A stretch of DNA of 63,547 bases from Cedecea davisae DSM 4568 (GCF_000412335.2 NZ_KE161030.1:4724128-4787674), one strand, 5' to 3'. Positions 9,425 through 18,982 are shown, numbered from the stretch's first letter. Numbers and translations: made by a program. The notes: a model not told the origin generated them from the letters alone.

Positions 9425-10687
9425 TTATCTTCCCAACCACGGTTGTGGATTCACTGCCTGGCCCTGGCGACGAATTTCGAAATAGAGTGACGGACGGCCC
9501 TGGCCGCCACTGCTACCCACGAGCGCGATAGCCTGGCCCGCGCGCACCTGGGTGCCCACGCTGACCAATGCGCTCTGGTTGTAGCCGTAGAGACTCATAT
9601 CGCCTTTACCATGCTCGATTACCACCACAAGGCCGTAGCCCTGCAGCCAGTCGGCAAGAATAACGCGCCCGTCAGCAATGGCTTTAACTTCCGTTCCCTC
9701 TGACGCGCCGATAACGATACCTTTCCAACGTAGTTCACCTTGCAGCTGTTCGCCATAACGATGAAGTAACGAACCGCGAACCGGCCAGTACGCCTGGCCG
9801 CGAGGGGAGCCCAGCCCGCCGGTTCTGGACATCAGCGAACGCTCGCTTTCGGTCGGCTTGTAGGTGGTGCCTTTGTTCGACGCCTGCTGCTGTTTGTCGC
9901 GAACCTGCTCTGCTTCTCGCGCTTCGCGTTCGGCACGTGCTTTGGCTGCGGCTTCCGCGCGGGCAATCTGGTTTTGCAGGCGGCTCTGGTTTTGGCGCAT
10001 CTCGCTCAGTTTCTGCTGATCTTGCTGGATGGATGACTCCAGCCCGGCGAGGGTTTTCTTGCGTTCGTTGCGTGCGCTTTCTAGTTTGGCCTGCTGCGCC
10101 TGTTGCTCATAAAGCAGCGTTTGCTGTTCGCTTTGTTTGCCTTCCAGCTCGGACTTTTGCTGCGCAGCTTCCGCTTTGGTTTGCTTTAACTCTTCGATTG
10201 TCTGCTGGCGTGCGGCATTGAGATAGCCAAAATAGGCCTGCAGGCGCTGGCCACGCTGGCTTTCCTCACCGCTGAGGATCAGTTGAAGACCGGTATGCTG
10301 TCCCTGACGGAATGCGGCATCCAGCTGGGCCGCCAGGTTGCGTTCCTGGGTTGCCTGCTGTTTTTGCAGCTTTGCGAGAGAGTTATTCAGGGTGGCAATT
10401 TGATTATTTAAATCAGCGAGCGTGTTTTGCGTCTCGCGCAGCTTACGGCTGGCGGCAGAAATCGCTTCTTCCTGAGTCTTCAACTGAGCCAGCAGAACCG
10501 ATCGCTGTTGCTGCTGCTGGCGTACCGCGCGCTCTTTGGCGGCGATATCCTGCTGAATAGACTGTAGCTGCTGTTTGTCATCGGCGTGACTGGAAAAAGA
10601 GCATAACAAGACGCCAGCGCTGAGCACGCTGGCGTAGATAACGGGCTTCACAGCCCAGGTGTTTGAAAAAATCGCCTTTCCCCTCAT
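9425..10687 (-). CDS. envC: Murein hydrolase activator EnvC
   Basis: EnvC is a periplasmic activator of the amidases AmiA and AmiB during septum splitting and is recruited by FtsEX. The 420-residue protein has a signal peptide (hydrophobic stretch ending at FSSHADD), a long glutamine-rich coiled coil at about residues 40-270, a linker, and a C-terminal LytM (M23) domain at about residues 300-420. The LytM domain is degenerate, as in EnvC proteins: metal ligands expected in an active endopeptidase are absent (for example RWKGIVIGA and SLYGYNQ), consistent with a regulatory, non-catalytic role. It lies 9 bp after gpmI and 3 bp before yibQ. Confidence 0.97.
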   Translation of the reverse strand: MRGKAIFSNTWAVKPVIYASVLSAGVLLCSFSSHADDKQQLQSIQQDIAAKERAVRQQQQQRSVLLAQLKTQEEAISAASRKLRETQNTLADLNNQIATLNNSLAKLQKQQATQERNLAAQLDAAFRQGQHTGLQLILSGEESQRGQRLQAYFGYLNAARQQTIEELKQTKAEAAQQKSELEGKQSEQQTLLYEQQAQQAKLESARNERKKTLAGLESSIQQDQQKLSEMRQNQSRLQNQIARAEAAAKARAEREAREAEQVRDKQQQASNKGTTYKPTESERSLMSRTGGLGSPRGQAYWPVRGSLLHRYGEQLQGELRWKGIVIGASEGTEVKAIADGRVILADWLQGYGLVVVIEHGKGDMSLYGYNQSALVSVGTQVRAGQAIALVGSSGGQGRPSLYFEIRRQGQAVNPQPWLGR

Positions 10688-10696
10688 GGGGAGGGA

Positions 10697-12244
10697 TTAT
10701 TCCACGATGAACAGCGGCTTGCCAGTCATCTCTTGCGGGATTTCCATGCCCATCAGGCTCAGCATGGTTGGCGCGATGTCGGACAGCTTGCCGCCTTCTA
10801 CCGCTTTCAGATTTTTCTCGCCAATATAAATCAGCGGAACCGGCAGGCTGGTGTGGGCGGTGTGCGCCTGGCCGGTAGCCGGATCGCGCATTTGTTCGGC
10901 GTTGCCGTGGTCTGCGGTGATCAGCAACTGGCCGCCAACGGCTTCAACGGCTTTAACCACCTGAGCAACGCAGTTATCCAGCGCTTCGACCGCAGAAATA
11001 GCCGCTTCATAAACGCCGGTGTGGCCAACCATATCGCCATTCGGGTAGTTACAGATGATGGTATCGTACTTACCGCTGTTGATGGCGCTAAGCAGCTTGT
11101 CGGTCAGTTCTACCGAGCTCATTTCCGGCTGCAAATCGTAGGTTGCTACTTTCGGTGAGTTCACCAGCACGCGGTCTTCACCGGCAAACGGCTCTTCCAC
11201 ACCGCCGTTATAGAAGAAGGTAACGTGAGCATATTTCTCGGTTTCGGAAATACGCAGCTGGGTTTTGTTGTGCTTCGCCATCCACTCGCCGAAGGTATTG
11301 CTCAGGGAGGCTGGTGGATAAGCACAGGCAGTTTTAATATCCGCAGCGTATTCAGTCAGCATCACGAAATCACCAAACTGAACGACTTTTTTACGGCTGA
11401 AGCCGTCAAAGTCGGTGTTAACGAAGGCGCGGGTAATCTGGCGGGCGCGGTCGGCACGGAAGTTCATGAAGATCAGTGCATCGCCGTCGTTCATGATGGA
11501 CTCGGCTTCACCGGCGGCGCGGATAACGGTTGGTTTGACGAATTCGTCATTCTCATCACGCGCGTAGGCGGCTTCCAGAGCGGCGACCGCCGTTTCGGCC
11601 TGGTATTCACCTTTGGCCTGAGTCATCAGGTCATAAGCCAGCTCAACACGATCCCAGCGGTTATCCCTGTCCATCGCGTAGTAGCGGCCAATCACGGTGG
11701 CGACACGGCCTTTGCCCAGAGCGGCAAATTTATCAGCAAATTTTTTCAGCGAAGATTCAGCGCTGCGCGGCGGCGTATCGCGGCCGTCGAGGAAAGCGTG
11801 CAGATAGATAGCTTCGGCCCCGCGCTCGGCCGCCAGCTCGATCATCGCAAGGATGTGATCTTCGTGGCTATGAACGCCGCCTGCGGAAGTCAGCCCCATA
11901 ATGTGAACGGCTTTTCCTGCGGCAACTGCTTTGTCTACGGCAGCGGTAAGCACCTGATTAGCAAAGAAAGTACGTTCTTTAATTTCAACGTCCAGGCGAG
12001 TCAGGTCCTGGTAAACAATACGCCCTGCGCCCAGGTTTACGTGGCCAACTTCGGAGTTACCCATTTGCCCGTCAGGCAGGCCAACTTCAAGCCCTGAAGC
12101 GTTGATCAGGGTATGCGGGCGTTGAGCCCACAGGCTATCCATCACCGGAGTTTTAGCATTAAGAATGGCATTATCCTGCTGCTCTTCACGGTGGCCGTAG
12201 CCATCGAGAATCACCAGAACCATAGGTTTTTTAGTAACCGACAT
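10697..12244 (-). CDS. gpmI: 2,3-bisphosphoglycerate-independent phosphoglycerate mutase
   Basis: GpmI (GpmM) interconverts 3- and 2-phosphoglycerate in glycolysis using two Mn2+ ions. The start at the ATG giving [17 protein letters not shown] is chosen because it fits the family and yields 515 residues; an upstream in-frame start would add 27 non-homologous residues. Alkaline-phosphatase-superfamily motifs are visible: LDGYG, the active serine in [35 protein letters not shown] and [13 protein letters not shown]. It is the first gene of the gpmI-envC-yibQ cluster and diverges from yibN. The long open frame on the opposite strand is a coding shadow. Confidence 0.98.
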   Translation of the reverse strand: MSVTKKPMVLVILDGYGHREEQQDNAILNAKTPVMDSLWAQRPHTLINASGLEVGLPDGQMGNSEVGHVNLGAGRIVYQDLTRLDVEIKERTFFANQVLTAAVDKAVAAGKAVHIMGLTSAGGVHSHEDHILAMIELAAERGAEAIYLHAFLDGRDTPPRSAESSLKKFADKFAALGKGRVATVIGRYYAMDRDNRWDRVELAYDLMTQAKGEYQAETAVAALEAAYARDENDEFVKPTVIRAAGEAESIMNDGDALIFMNFRADRARQITRAFVNTDFDGFSRKKVVQFGDFVMLTEYAADIKTACAYPPASLSNTFGEWMAKHNKTQLRISETEKYAHVTFFYNGGVEEPFAGEDRVLVNSPKVATYDLQPEMSSVELTDKLLSAINSGKYDTIICNYPNGDMVGHTGVYEAAISAVEALDNCVAQVVKAVEAVGGQLLITADHGNAEQMRDPATGQAHTAHTSLPVPLIYIGEKNLKAVEGGKLSDIAPTMLSLMGMEIPQEMTGKPLFIVE

Positions 12245-12493
12245 TGCAACAACCTCTGAGTCAAAGACAAAAAATTTGCGTAATTTTACTACAGGCGATC
12301 CCGGCAAATAGCCGCAGAAGATCAAAGAAAGGGGTTGGATGGCGATCGGATTGCTTCAGTCCGGTTCTTTTTTTCCGTAACAGCACGCAGAATCCACATA
12401 ACATTATTCAGACTGGCTGTAATTGCCACAACGCGAAGGTATACTCCCCACCTGGTTTTCTCATCATTACTTAGTCGGGAGTTACTACCCCCC

Positions 12494-12925
12494 ATGCAAG
12501 AAATTATGCAATTCGTTGGCCGTCACCCCATACTTAGTCTGGCGTGGGTCGGTTTGCTGGCCGCGGTACTTTTCATGACCTTTAAGGGGTTAACCTCCAA
12601 AGTTAAAGTCATTACCCGTGGTGAAGCTACCCGCTTAATTAACAAAGAAGACGCGGTAGTTGTTGATGTGCGCCAGCGTGACGATTTCCGTAAAGGCCAC
12701 ATTGCTAACTCGCTGAACGTGCTGCCAACTGAAATCAAAAGCGGCAATTTCGGTGAGCTGGAAAAACACAAAGCGAAGCCGGTGATTGTGGTGTGCGCCA
12801 ACGGCGTCTCTTCACAAGAGTCTGCCGCACTGTTAAATAAAGCAGGTTTTGAGCAGGTATCACTGCTGAAAGAAGGCATCGCCGGCTGGAGCGGGGAAAA
12901 CCTGCCGCTGGTTCGCGGTAAATAA
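12494..12925 (+). CDS. yibN: Membrane-anchored rhodanese-like protein YibN
   Basis: The product is 143 residues from the ATG at 12494 ([12 protein letters not shown]), the start that matches the known protein; the longer frame upstream is not conserved in character. One transmembrane segment at about residues 10-30 anchors a cytoplasmic rhodanese domain, with [15 protein letters not shown] and the active-site cysteine loop VVCANGVSS. Family members move sulfane sulfur, but no specific acceptor is known for YibN. It leads the yibN-grxC-secB-gpsA-cysE run, 23 bp before grxC. The promoter region is 12245-12493; a TATACT at about 12438 is a possible -10 without a clear -35. Confidence 0.94.
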   Translation: MQEIMQFVGRHPILSLAWVGLLAAVLFMTFKGLTSKVKVITRGEATRLINKEDAVVVDVRQRDDFRKGHIANSLNVLPTEIKSGNFGELEKHKAKPVIVVCANGVSSQESAALLNKAGFEQVSLLKEGIAGWSGENLPLVRGK

Positions 12926-12948
12926 TCTGGAACAGACTGAGGTAAACC

Positions 12949-13200
12949 ATGGCGAATATTGAACTCTACACTAAAGCGACCTGCCCGTTTTGCCACCGCG
13001 CAAAAGCCCTGCTCAATAGCAAAGGGGTGACGTTCCAGGAATTGCCTATCGACGGCGATGCCGCTAAGCGTGAAGAGATGATCAAGCGCAGTGGCCGCAC
13101 CACGGTTCCGCAGATTTTTATTGATGCACAGCACATTGGCGGTTGCGATGACTTGTACGCACTGGATGCGCGTGGTGGACTCGATCCCCTGCTGAGCTAG
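12949..13200 (+). CDS. grxC: Glutaredoxin 3
   Basis: GrxC is a glutathione-dependent cytoplasmic disulfide reductase of 83 residues with a thioredoxin fold. The active site reads CPFC (Cys12 and Cys15) rather than the CPYC of E. coli Grx3. The cis-proline loop TTVPQIF and the glutathione-binding GGCDDLYAL are intact, so activity is expected. It sits between yibN and secB. The tyrosine-to-phenylalanine change removes a hydroxyl next to the resolving cysteine and may shift redox properties; that is inference. Confidence 0.97.
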   Translation: MANIELYTKATCPFCHRAKALLNSKGVTFQELPIDGDAAKREEMIKRSGRTTVPQIFIDAQHIGGCDDLYALDARGGLDPLLS

Positions 13201-13257
13201 TGCGGTTTGTCTGCCGTGTATCGCAGATTAAGGACGTTTAAATTTTAAGGGTTAACA

Positions 13258-13725
13258 ATGTCAGAACAAAATAATGCAGAAATGGCTTTCCAGATTCAGC
13301 GTGTTTACACCAAGGATGTTTCTTTTGAAGCACCAAATGCGCCGCACGTTTTCCAAAAAGACTGGCAGCCGGAAGTTAAACTGGATCTCGATACCGCGTC
13401 CAGCCAGCTGGCTGATAACGTGTATGAAGTGGTGCTGCGCGTAACCGTGACCGCAACGCTTGGCGAAGACACCGCTTTCCTGTGCGAAGTGCAGCAGGCC
13501 GGTATTTTCTCTGTTGAAGGTATCGACGGGAATCAGCTGGCGCATTGCCTGGGTGCATACTGCCCGAACATCCTGTTCCCGTATGCGCGTGAATGTATCA
13601 CTAGCCTGGTTTCTCGCGGTACTTTCCCTCAGCTGAACCTTGCACCGGTTAACTTTGATGCGCTGTTCATGAGCTATCTGCAGCAGCAAGCTGGCGAAGG
13701 TGCTGAAAACCATCAGGATGCCTGA
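13258..13725 (+). CDS. secB: Protein-export chaperone SecB
   Basis: SecB is a homotetrameric cytoplasmic chaperone that keeps preproteins unfolded and hands them to SecA. The 155-residue sequence has the family's [15 protein letters not shown]-terminal strand, the [10 protein letters not shown] and [12 protein letters not shown] core blocks and the acidic C-terminus that contacts SecA zinc-binding tails. A ribosome-binding site (AAGGG) precedes the ATG. Its TGA stop shares one base with the gpsA ATG, indicating coupling. Confidence 0.98.
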   Translation: MSEQNNAEMAFQIQRVYTKDVSFEAPNAPHVFQKDWQPEVKLDLDTASSQLADNVYEVVLRVTVTATLGEDTAFLCEVQQAGIFSVEGIDGNQLAHCLGAYCPNILFPYARECITSLVSRGTFPQLNLAPVNFDALFMSYLQQQAGEGAENHQDA

Positions 13726-14744
13726 TGAACAGCCTTAATGCTTCAATGACTGTGATCGGTGCCGGTTCTTACGGCACCGCTCTCGCCATCACCCTGGCGA
13801 GAAACGGCCACCACGTTGTGTTGTGGGGGCACGATGCTCAACATATCGCAACGCTGCAGGCCGATCGCTGTAATGTTGCGTTCCTGCCGGATGTTCCTTT
13901 CCCCGATACGCTCCATCTGGAGAGTGATTTAGCCACTGCCCTGGCGGCCAGCCGCAATATTCTGGTTGTTGTCCCGAGTCATGTGTTCGGGCAGGTGCTG
14001 CGCCAAATCAAACCTCTGATGCGCCACGATGCGCGTATTGTCTGGGCAACTAAAGGCCTTGAGGCAGAAACGGGCCGCTTATTGCAGGATGTTGCTCGCG
14101 AAGCGCTGGGCGATGATGTGCCACTGGCCGTTATCTCCGGGCCGACTTTTGCTAAAGAGCTGGCCGCAGGTTTGCCGACGGCTATTGCTCTTGCGGCGAC
14201 AGACGACCAGTTTGCCGACGACCTCCAGCATCTGCTGCACTGTGGTAAAAGCTTCCGCGTCTACAGCAATCCCGATTTTATCGGCGTACAGCTGGGCGGG
14301 GCGGTGAAGAACGTTATTGCCATCGGCGCAGGGATGTCTGACGGCATCGGCTTTGGCGCTAACGCTCGTACCGCGCTCATTACCCGTGGTCTTGCAGAGA
14401 TGACGCGTCTGGGCAGCGCGCTTGGCGCTTCGCCTGAAACCTTTATGGGGATGGCGGGCCTGGGTGACCTGGTGTTGACCTGTACCGATAACCAATCCCG
14501 CAACCGTCGCTTTGGCATGATGCTGGGTCAGGGTATGGATGTGGACGGTGCGCAGCAGAAAATCGGCCAGGTGGTTGAAGGGTATCGCAACACCAAAGAA
14601 GTTCGCGAGCTGGCAGCGCGGGTAGGTGTTGAAATGCCAATAACCGAGGAAATTTATCAGGTATTGTATTGCGGAAAAAACGCGCGCGAGGCAGCATTAA
14701 CGTTGCTTGGTCGTACCCGTAAGGATGAACGAAGCGGCAACTGA
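13725..14744 (+). CDS. gpsA: Glycerol-3-phosphate dehydrogenase [NAD(P)+]
   Basis: GpsA reduces dihydroxyacetone phosphate to sn-glycerol 3-phosphate for phospholipid synthesis. The 339-residue protein has the nucleotide-binding [12 protein letters not shown] motif, the catalytic Lys in [12 protein letters not shown], and the substrate-binding block [18 protein letters not shown]. It overlaps secB by one base and is separated from cysE by 78 bp holding a hairpin terminator. Length matches E. coli. Confidence 0.98.
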   Translation: MNSLNASMTVIGAGSYGTALAITLARNGHHVVLWGHDAQHIATLQADRCNVAFLPDVPFPDTLHLESDLATALAASRNILVVVPSHVFGQVLRQIKPLMRHDARIVWATKGLEAETGRLLQDVAREALGDDVPLAVISGPTFAKELAAGLPTAIALAATDDQFADDLQHLLHCGKSFRVYSNPDFIGVQLGGAVKNVIAIGAGMSDGIGFGANARTALITRGLAEMTRLGSALGASPETFMGMAGLGDLVLTCTDNQSRNRRFGMMLGQGMDVDGAQQKIGQVVEGYRNTKEVRELAARVGVEMPITEEIYQVLYCGKNAREAALTLLGRTRKDERSGN

Positions 14745-14774
14745 CGGATCGTTTAATTCACCGCAATAACTGAA

Positions 14775-14806
14775 ACGTCCCGACCCTGGTGTCGGGCGTT
14801 GTTTTT
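14775..14806 (+). terminator. Partial terminator or attenuator between gpsA and cysE
   Basis: A CCCGAC / GTCGGG stem, extended by AACG / CGTT across a single bulged T, is followed by GTTTTTC. It has the form of an intrinsic terminator but lies inside a same-strand gene run, so it may set cysE expression below that of gpsA. Confidence 0.7.
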
Positions 14807-14822
14807 CTGTCTGGAGAGAGCA

Positions 14823-15638
14823 ATGTCATCTGAAGAACTGGATTTGGTGTGGAGCAATATTAAAGCCGAAGCGCGCGCGCTAGCGGATTGTGAACCCATG
14901 TTGGCCAGTTTTTATCACGCGACGCTGCTCAAGCATGAAAATCTCGGGAATGCGCTGAGCTATATGCTTGCCAACAAACTGGCTTCGCCCATCATGCCGG
15001 CGATTGCGATTCGTGAAGTGGTTGAAGAGGCTTATGCGGCCGACCCGCAAATGATAGCCTCTGCGGCCTGTGATATTCAGGCGGTGCGCACCCGTGACCC
15101 GGCGGTGGATAAATACTCCACGCCGCTGCTTTACCTCAAAGGCTTCCATGCGCTGCAGGCTTACCGCATCGGGCACTGGCTCTGGCTGGAAGGGCGCCAG
15201 GCGCTGGCGATTTTCTTGCAGAATCAGGTTTCCGTCTCTTTCCAGGTGGATATTCATCCGGCGGCAAAAATTGGCTGCGGGATTATGCTCGACCACGCTA
15301 CCGGCATTGTGATCGGTGAAACGGCGGTAGTAGAAAATGACGTCTCGATTCTGCAATCTGTGACGCTGGGCGGCACCGGGAAAACCAGCGGCGACCGCCA
15401 TCCGAAGATCCGTGAAGGCGTGATGATTGGCGCCGGGGCGAAGATCCTCGGCAATATTGAAGTGGGAACGGGCGCTAAAATTGGCGCGGGTTCCGTCGTG
15501 TTACAGCCGGTTCCACCGCATACCACTGCCGCTGGCGTACCGGCAAGAATCGTCGGCACGCCGGAAAGCGACAAGCCGTCGATGGATATGGATCAGCACT
15601 TCAACAGCATCGGCTTCGAGTTCGGAGACGGTATCTAG
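14823..15638 (+). CDS. cysE: Serine O-acetyltransferase
   Basis: CysE makes O-acetylserine from serine and acetyl-CoA, the committed step of cysteine synthesis. The start [14 protein letters not shown] at 14823 is chosen by family alignment and follows a GGAGAG ribosome-binding site; it gives 271 residues. The N-terminal helical domain is followed by a left-handed beta-helix of hexapeptide repeats, with the catalytic His in [13 protein letters not shown] and the acetyl-CoA loop [15 protein letters not shown]. The C-terminal tail, where cysteine synthase binds, ends in GDGI; the terminal isoleucine needed for that complex is kept. The stop codon overlaps the convergent trmL stop by 4 bp. Confidence 0.98.
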   Translation: MSSEELDLVWSNIKAEARALADCEPMLASFYHATLLKHENLGNALSYMLANKLASPIMPAIAIREVVEEAYAADPQMIASAACDIQAVRTRDPAVDKYSTPLLYLKGFHALQAYRIGHWLWLEGRQALAIFLQNQVSVSFQVDIHPAAKIGCGIMLDHATGIVIGETAVVENDVSILQSVTLGGTGKTSGDRHPKIREGVMIGAGAKILGNIEVGTGAKIGAGSVVLQPVPPHTTAAGVPARIVGTPESDKPSMDMDQHFNSIGFEFGDGI

Positions 15639-16108
15639 CTTCTGAGAACGGCGCCGCGGTATCCCAGCTGGCGCCAGGCTTCATACACTACAACAGAAAC
15701 CGAGTTCGACAGGTTCATGCTGCGGCTGTCGGGCATCATCGGGATGCGAATTTTTTGCTCCGGCGGCATCGCATTCAGGATCTCGGCAGGTAGCCCGCGG
15801 GTTTCCGGGCCAAACATCAGATAATCCCCTTCTTGATAACTCACCGCGCTGTGGGCTGGCGTTCCCTTGGTGGTTAAAGCAAACAGGCGCTGGGGCTTTT
15901 CTGCCTCCAGAAACGCGCTGTAGTCGCGATGGCGCAGAACGGTAGTAAATTCGTGGTAATCCAGTCCGGCGCGACGCAGGCGCTTATCATCCCAGGGAAA
16001 TCCCATTGGCTCAATGATGTGCAACCGAAACCCGGTATTTGCGCACAGGCGAATAATGTTCCCGGTATTGGGCGGAATTTCTGGCTCAAACAAAACGATA
16101 TTTAACAT
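15635..16108 (-). CDS. trmL: tRNA (cytidine/uridine-2'-O-)-methyltransferase TrmL
   Basis: TrmL (YibK) methylates the wobble ribose of tRNA-Leu isoacceptors. The 157-residue SPOUT protein has the trefoil-knot motifs: [16 protein letters not shown] near the N-terminus, [11 protein letters not shown] in the middle and [19 protein letters not shown] at the SAM-binding knot. It is transcribed toward cysE with a 4-bp stop overlap, and its upstream side faces the cpxA stop. In E. coli K-12 the lld genes lie beside trmL and cpxA is several minutes away on the map. Confidence 0.97.
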   Translation of the reverse strand: MLNIVLFEPEIPPNTGNIIRLCANTGFRLHIIEPMGFPWDDKRLRRAGLDYHEFTTVLRHRDYSAFLEAEKPQRLFALTTKGTPAHSAVSYQEGDYLMFGPETRGLPAEILNAMPPEQKIRIPMMPDSRSMNLSNSVSVVVYEAWRQLGYRGAVLRS

Positions 16109-16163
16109 ACAACCCCCATCGACAAGGGGCGCAGAATAGCAAAATTGCTGCTAAGCAGAAATG

Positions 16164-16185
16164 AAAACAGGCTCCGTAGAGCCTG
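16164..16185 (-). terminator. cpxA terminator
   Basis: On the minus strand a CAGGCTC / GAGCCTG stem with a 4-base loop is followed by TTTTC, just after the cpxA stop and before trmL. Confidence 0.75.
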
Positions 16186-16189
16186 CTTG

Positions 16190-17560
16190 TTAACGGTGAT
16201 AAAGCGGCAGCCAGAGCGTCAGGCGCAGGCCGCCTAGCGGGCTGTCATCTGCTTTGACCCAGCCGCGATGCTGCTGTACCGCAGTCTCAACGATAGCGAG
16301 GCCAAGGCCGGTGCCGCCGGATTCGCGGTCGCGTGCTTCATCGGTGCGGTAGAACGGGCGGAAAATTTGCTCGCGATCTTCCGGGCTGACGCCCGGGCCA
16401 TCATCGTCAACCGTCACCGTAATGCCCTGGTTATCCACGGAGAAGTTAACGGCAATTTTAGTATGCGAGTAGCGCAGCGCGTTGCGAATGATATTCTCAA
16501 GCGCACTTTCCAGCGCATTTGGGTTGCCGTACATCAGCCACGGACCGGGTGGATAGGTAATTTCCAGAGATTTACCCATCTGTTCGGCTTCGAAAGCGGC
16601 GTTATCCAGCATTTCCGTCCAGATCTGGTTTGCCTTCATGGTTTCGCTAACCAGCGCATTTTTCTGCTGATTACGCGACATAACCAGTAAATCGTTGATC
16701 ATGCCATCCAGCCGCTGAGCTTCGGTTTCTATACGCCCCAGCTCCTTACTCTCACCGCTGCGGCGGCGAAGCAGGGCAGTACCAAGCTGCAGTCGAGTGA
16801 GCGGAGTACGAAGCTCATGAGAGATGTCGGACAGCAGCCGCTGCTGCGCCGTCATCATTCTTTCCAGCGCGGTCACCATCTGGTTAAAGCTGGCGCCTGC
16901 GGCCTGGAACTCCTGCGGCCCGGCTTCCAGCTCAGGATGCTGACGCAAATTCCCCTGCGCAACCTCATCCGCCGCGTTTTTCAGCTTACGAGCCGGTTTT
17001 GCCAGGCTCCATGCCAGCCACAGCAGCAGCGGAGAGCTCACCAGCATGGTGACAATCAGCAACAGCAGAGGCCGGTCGAACAGCAGGTTGATAAAGTCGG
17101 ACTGTGAGCTGCTGGCGGGGCGAATTAGATAAAGTTGGTAGTTATCTTCGCCATCTCGTACCGAAAATGGGCCAACAAGCTCAACCCGGCCATATTTCTT
17201 TTTCTGGGGATGATCGGCGTTATCGGACTGGCCGATAAAGTTACGGATGATCTGCATTTCGTTGCGTTGGGCGCCAATGACTCGCCCTTCGCTGGTGACC
17301 AGCAGCAGGCGCTGGCCAGGAGGTGCCCATTTGTCGATGGCGCGAAACAGACGCCGCCACCACATTAAATCATTGGGCGGATCGGTCGCCAGCTCGGCTT
17401 CGACGTGCTGCTCAATCATGTAGCCCTGACGTTGCTCATTCTCCATCAGCTCGGTCATCTGGCGTGAATCCAGCTTTGGCAGCATTAAAACTAACATCAG
17501 TACCAGAGCCAGCGTCAGCCAGAAGATGGCAAAAATGCGCGCGGTAAGGCTACTTATCAT
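16190..17560 (-). CDS. cpxA: Envelope-stress sensor histidine kinase CpxA
   Basis: CpxA senses misfolded envelope proteins and phosphorylates CpxR. The 456-residue protein has transmembrane segments at about residues 8-28 and 165-185 with a periplasmic sensor domain between, a HAMP linker, the phospho-acceptor His in SDISHELRTPLTRLQLG, and ATPase boxes N (IIRNALRYS), G1 (DDDGPGV) and G2 (GGTGLGLAI). The start overlaps the cpxR stop by 4 bp. Full length and very close to the E. coli protein. Confidence 0.98.
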   Translation of the reverse strand: MISSLTARIFAIFWLTLALVLMLVLMLPKLDSRQMTELMENEQRQGYMIEQHVEAELATDPPNDLMWWRRLFRAIDKWAPPGQRLLLVTSEGRVIGAQRNEMQIIRNFIGQSDNADHPQKKKYGRVELVGPFSVRDGEDNYQLYLIRPASSSQSDFINLLFDRPLLLLIVTMLVSSPLLLWLAWSLAKPARKLKNAADEVAQGNLRQHPELEAGPQEFQAAGASFNQMVTALERMMTAQQRLLSDISHELRTPLTRLQLGTALLRRRSGESKELGRIETEAQRLDGMINDLLVMSRNQQKNALVSETMKANQIWTEMLDNAAFEAEQMGKSLEITYPPGPWLMYGNPNALESALENIIRNALRYSHTKIAVNFSVDNQGITVTVDDDGPGVSPEDREQIFRPFYRTDEARDRESGGTGLGLAIVETAVQQHRGWVKADDSPLGGLRLTLWLPLYHR

Positions 17561-18255
17561 GAAGCGGAAACCATCAGATAGCCGCGACCACGTAATGTTT
17601 TAAACCACGGGTGACCGTCTTTGCGATCCGGCAATTTGCGGCGCAGGTTGGAAATATGCATATCGATTGCGCGATCGAATGGCGTCAGGCGTTTACCGAG
17701 GACTTCCTGGCTAAGATGTTCACGTGAAACTACCTGACCAAGATGCTGGGCCAGAAGATAGAGCAGGGTGAACTCGGTGCCGGTTAAATCCAGCGCCTGG
17801 CCATCGAAGCTCGCTTCCTGACGGCCCGGGTTCAGGCTCAGCCCGTCCACCTCTACCGTTGGAGAACTGCTGTCGCTGTTTTGTTGTTGCTCGCTCCAGT
17901 GTGAGCGACGCAGGATGGCGCGAATACGCGCAACCAGCTCGCGGTCGTTAAAGGGTTTTGGCAAATAGTCATCGGCACCCAGCTCAAGGCCGAGTACGCG
18001 GTCAAGTTCGCTCCCGCGTGCGGTAAGCATAATGACTGGTGTCTGGTGTGTCTGGCGAAGCTCTTTCAAGGTATCGATACCGTTTTTCTTCGGCATCATT
18101 ACGTCGAGCAATAACAGGTCGATGCTGTCGTCCAGAAGGGCCAACGCTTGCTCGCCGTCGTGGGCGACAGTTACGTCAAAACCTTCCATGTCGAGCAATT
18201 CCTTTAGCAGGGAAGTCAGCTCTCGGTCATCATCAACTAACAGGATTTTATTCAT
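17557..18255 (-). CDS. cpxR: Response regulator CpxR
   Basis: CpxR is an OmpR-family regulator of 232 residues. The receiver domain has the acidic pair DDDRE, the phospho-acceptor Asp in LLLLDVMMPKKNG and the conserved Lys in DDYLPKPF; the winged-helix DNA-binding domain occupies about residues 130-232, including DMHISNLRRKL and LRGRGYLM. It is the first gene of cpxRA and diverges from cpxP across 150 bp holding a perfect CpxR box, consistent with autoregulation. Confidence 0.98.
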   Translation of the reverse strand: MNKILLVDDDRELTSLLKELLDMEGFDVTVAHDGEQALALLDDSIDLLLLDVMMPKKNGIDTLKELRQTHQTPVIMLTARGSELDRVLGLELGADDYLPKPFNDRELVARIRAILRRSHWSEQQQNSDSSSPTVEVDGLSLNPGRQEASFDGQALDLTGTEFTLLYLLAQHLGQVVSREHLSQEVLGKRLTPFDRAIDMHISNLRRKLPDRKDGHPWFKTLRGRGYLMVSAS

Positions 18256-18310
18256 TGTGAAATTACCTCCGAGGCAGAAATTACGTCATCAAGCGGCGCT
18301 AATCCATGAC

Positions 18311-18325
18311 TTTACGTTGTTTTAC
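18311..18325 (-). promoter_or_regulatory. CpxR binding site between cpxR and cpxP
   Basis: Read on the minus strand the site is GTAAA-ACAAC-GTAAA, an exact match to the GTAAA-N5-GTAAA CpxR consensus. It lies about 80 bp upstream of cpxP and 55 bp upstream of cpxR, so it can serve both promoters. Confidence 0.88.
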
Positions 18326-18405
18326 ACCCCCTGACGCTAGTTTGCAGCGGGAATCGTAGACTGGCTCTCGTTGAATCGCAGCACAAAAGATTTTGGGAGC
18401 AAGTG

Positions 18406-18915
18406 ATGCGCAATGTTACCGCTGCCGTCATGGCCTCAACGCTGGCGTTTATCTCTTTAGCCAGCCAGGCCGCTGATTTACAGACCGGCGTTAACTGGCC
18501 GCAAAGCGACAATCTGGCAAAGCGCAGTAACGCTCAGAATCATATGTTTGACGGCATAAGTTTGACCGAACAGCAGCGCCAACAGATGCGCGATCTTATG
18601 CAACGGGCAAGGCATGATAGCCCACCCGTTAATGTTAGCGAAATGGAGATCATGCATAGGCTGATCACCGCAGATAAATTTGATGAAGCGGCAGTAAAAG
18701 CCCAGGCTGAAAAAATGGCACAAGAACAGGTTGCCCGCCAGGTAGAGATGGCAAAAGTACGCAACCAAATGTACCACTTGTTAAGCCCGGAACAGCAGTC
18801 CGCTTTAAATGAGAAACACCAGCAGCGCATGGATAATCTCCGTGAACTGTCGGACCAGCAGCAGGGCATTTCGCTGCAGGCAATGAGTAGTAGCAGTAAC
18901 CGTAGTAACCAGTAA
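18406..18915 (+). CDS. cpxP: Periplasmic Cpx inhibitor and adaptor CpxP
   Basis: CpxP is a small periplasmic protein that restrains CpxA and delivers misfolded proteins to DegP. From the ATG at 18406 it is 169 residues; an overlapping GTG one codon upstream is possible, but GGGAG at 18395 is better spaced for the ATG. A signal peptide ([13 protein letters not shown] cleavage region) precedes an all-helical body with the family LTxxQ motifs: [10 protein letters not shown] near residue 55 and [10 protein letters not shown] near residue 130. The tail is rich in Ser, Gln and Asn. The mRNA 3' end carries the sRNA CpxQ. Divergence from E. coli is mostly at the two termini. Confidence 0.97.
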   Translation: MRNVTAAVMASTLAFISLASQAADLQTGVNWPQSDNLAKRSNAQNHMFDGISLTEQQRQQMRDLMQRARHDSPPVNVSEMEIMHRLITADKFDEAAVKAQAEKMAQEQVARQVEMAKVRNQMYHLLSPEQQSALNEKHQQRMDNLRELSDQQQGISLQAMSSSSNRSNQ

Positions 18916-18924
18916 CAAACCCTG

Positions 18925-18982
18925 TTTTCCTTGCCATAGACACCATCCCTGTCTTCCCCGCCTACCCAGGCGGGTTTTTTTT
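18925..18982 (+). ncRNA. cpxQ: CpxQ small RNA (cpxP 3' UTR)
   Basis: CpxQ is released from the cpxP mRNA by RNase E and, with Hfq, represses envelope proteins when Cpx is active. The 58-nt segment starts at TTTTCCTTGCC, ten bases after the cpxP stop, and keeps the seed region GCCATAGACACCATCCCTG as remembered from E. coli and Salmonella. It ends in a terminator with a CCCGCC / GGCGGG stem (18957-18974) and eight T residues. Length and processing start agree with the known RNA; the terminator arm sequence differs. Confidence 0.92.

Noticed and set aside
11225..12097. 290-codon open frame antisense to gpmI
   Set aside because: It is a shadow of gpmI, which has all catalytic motifs and family length.
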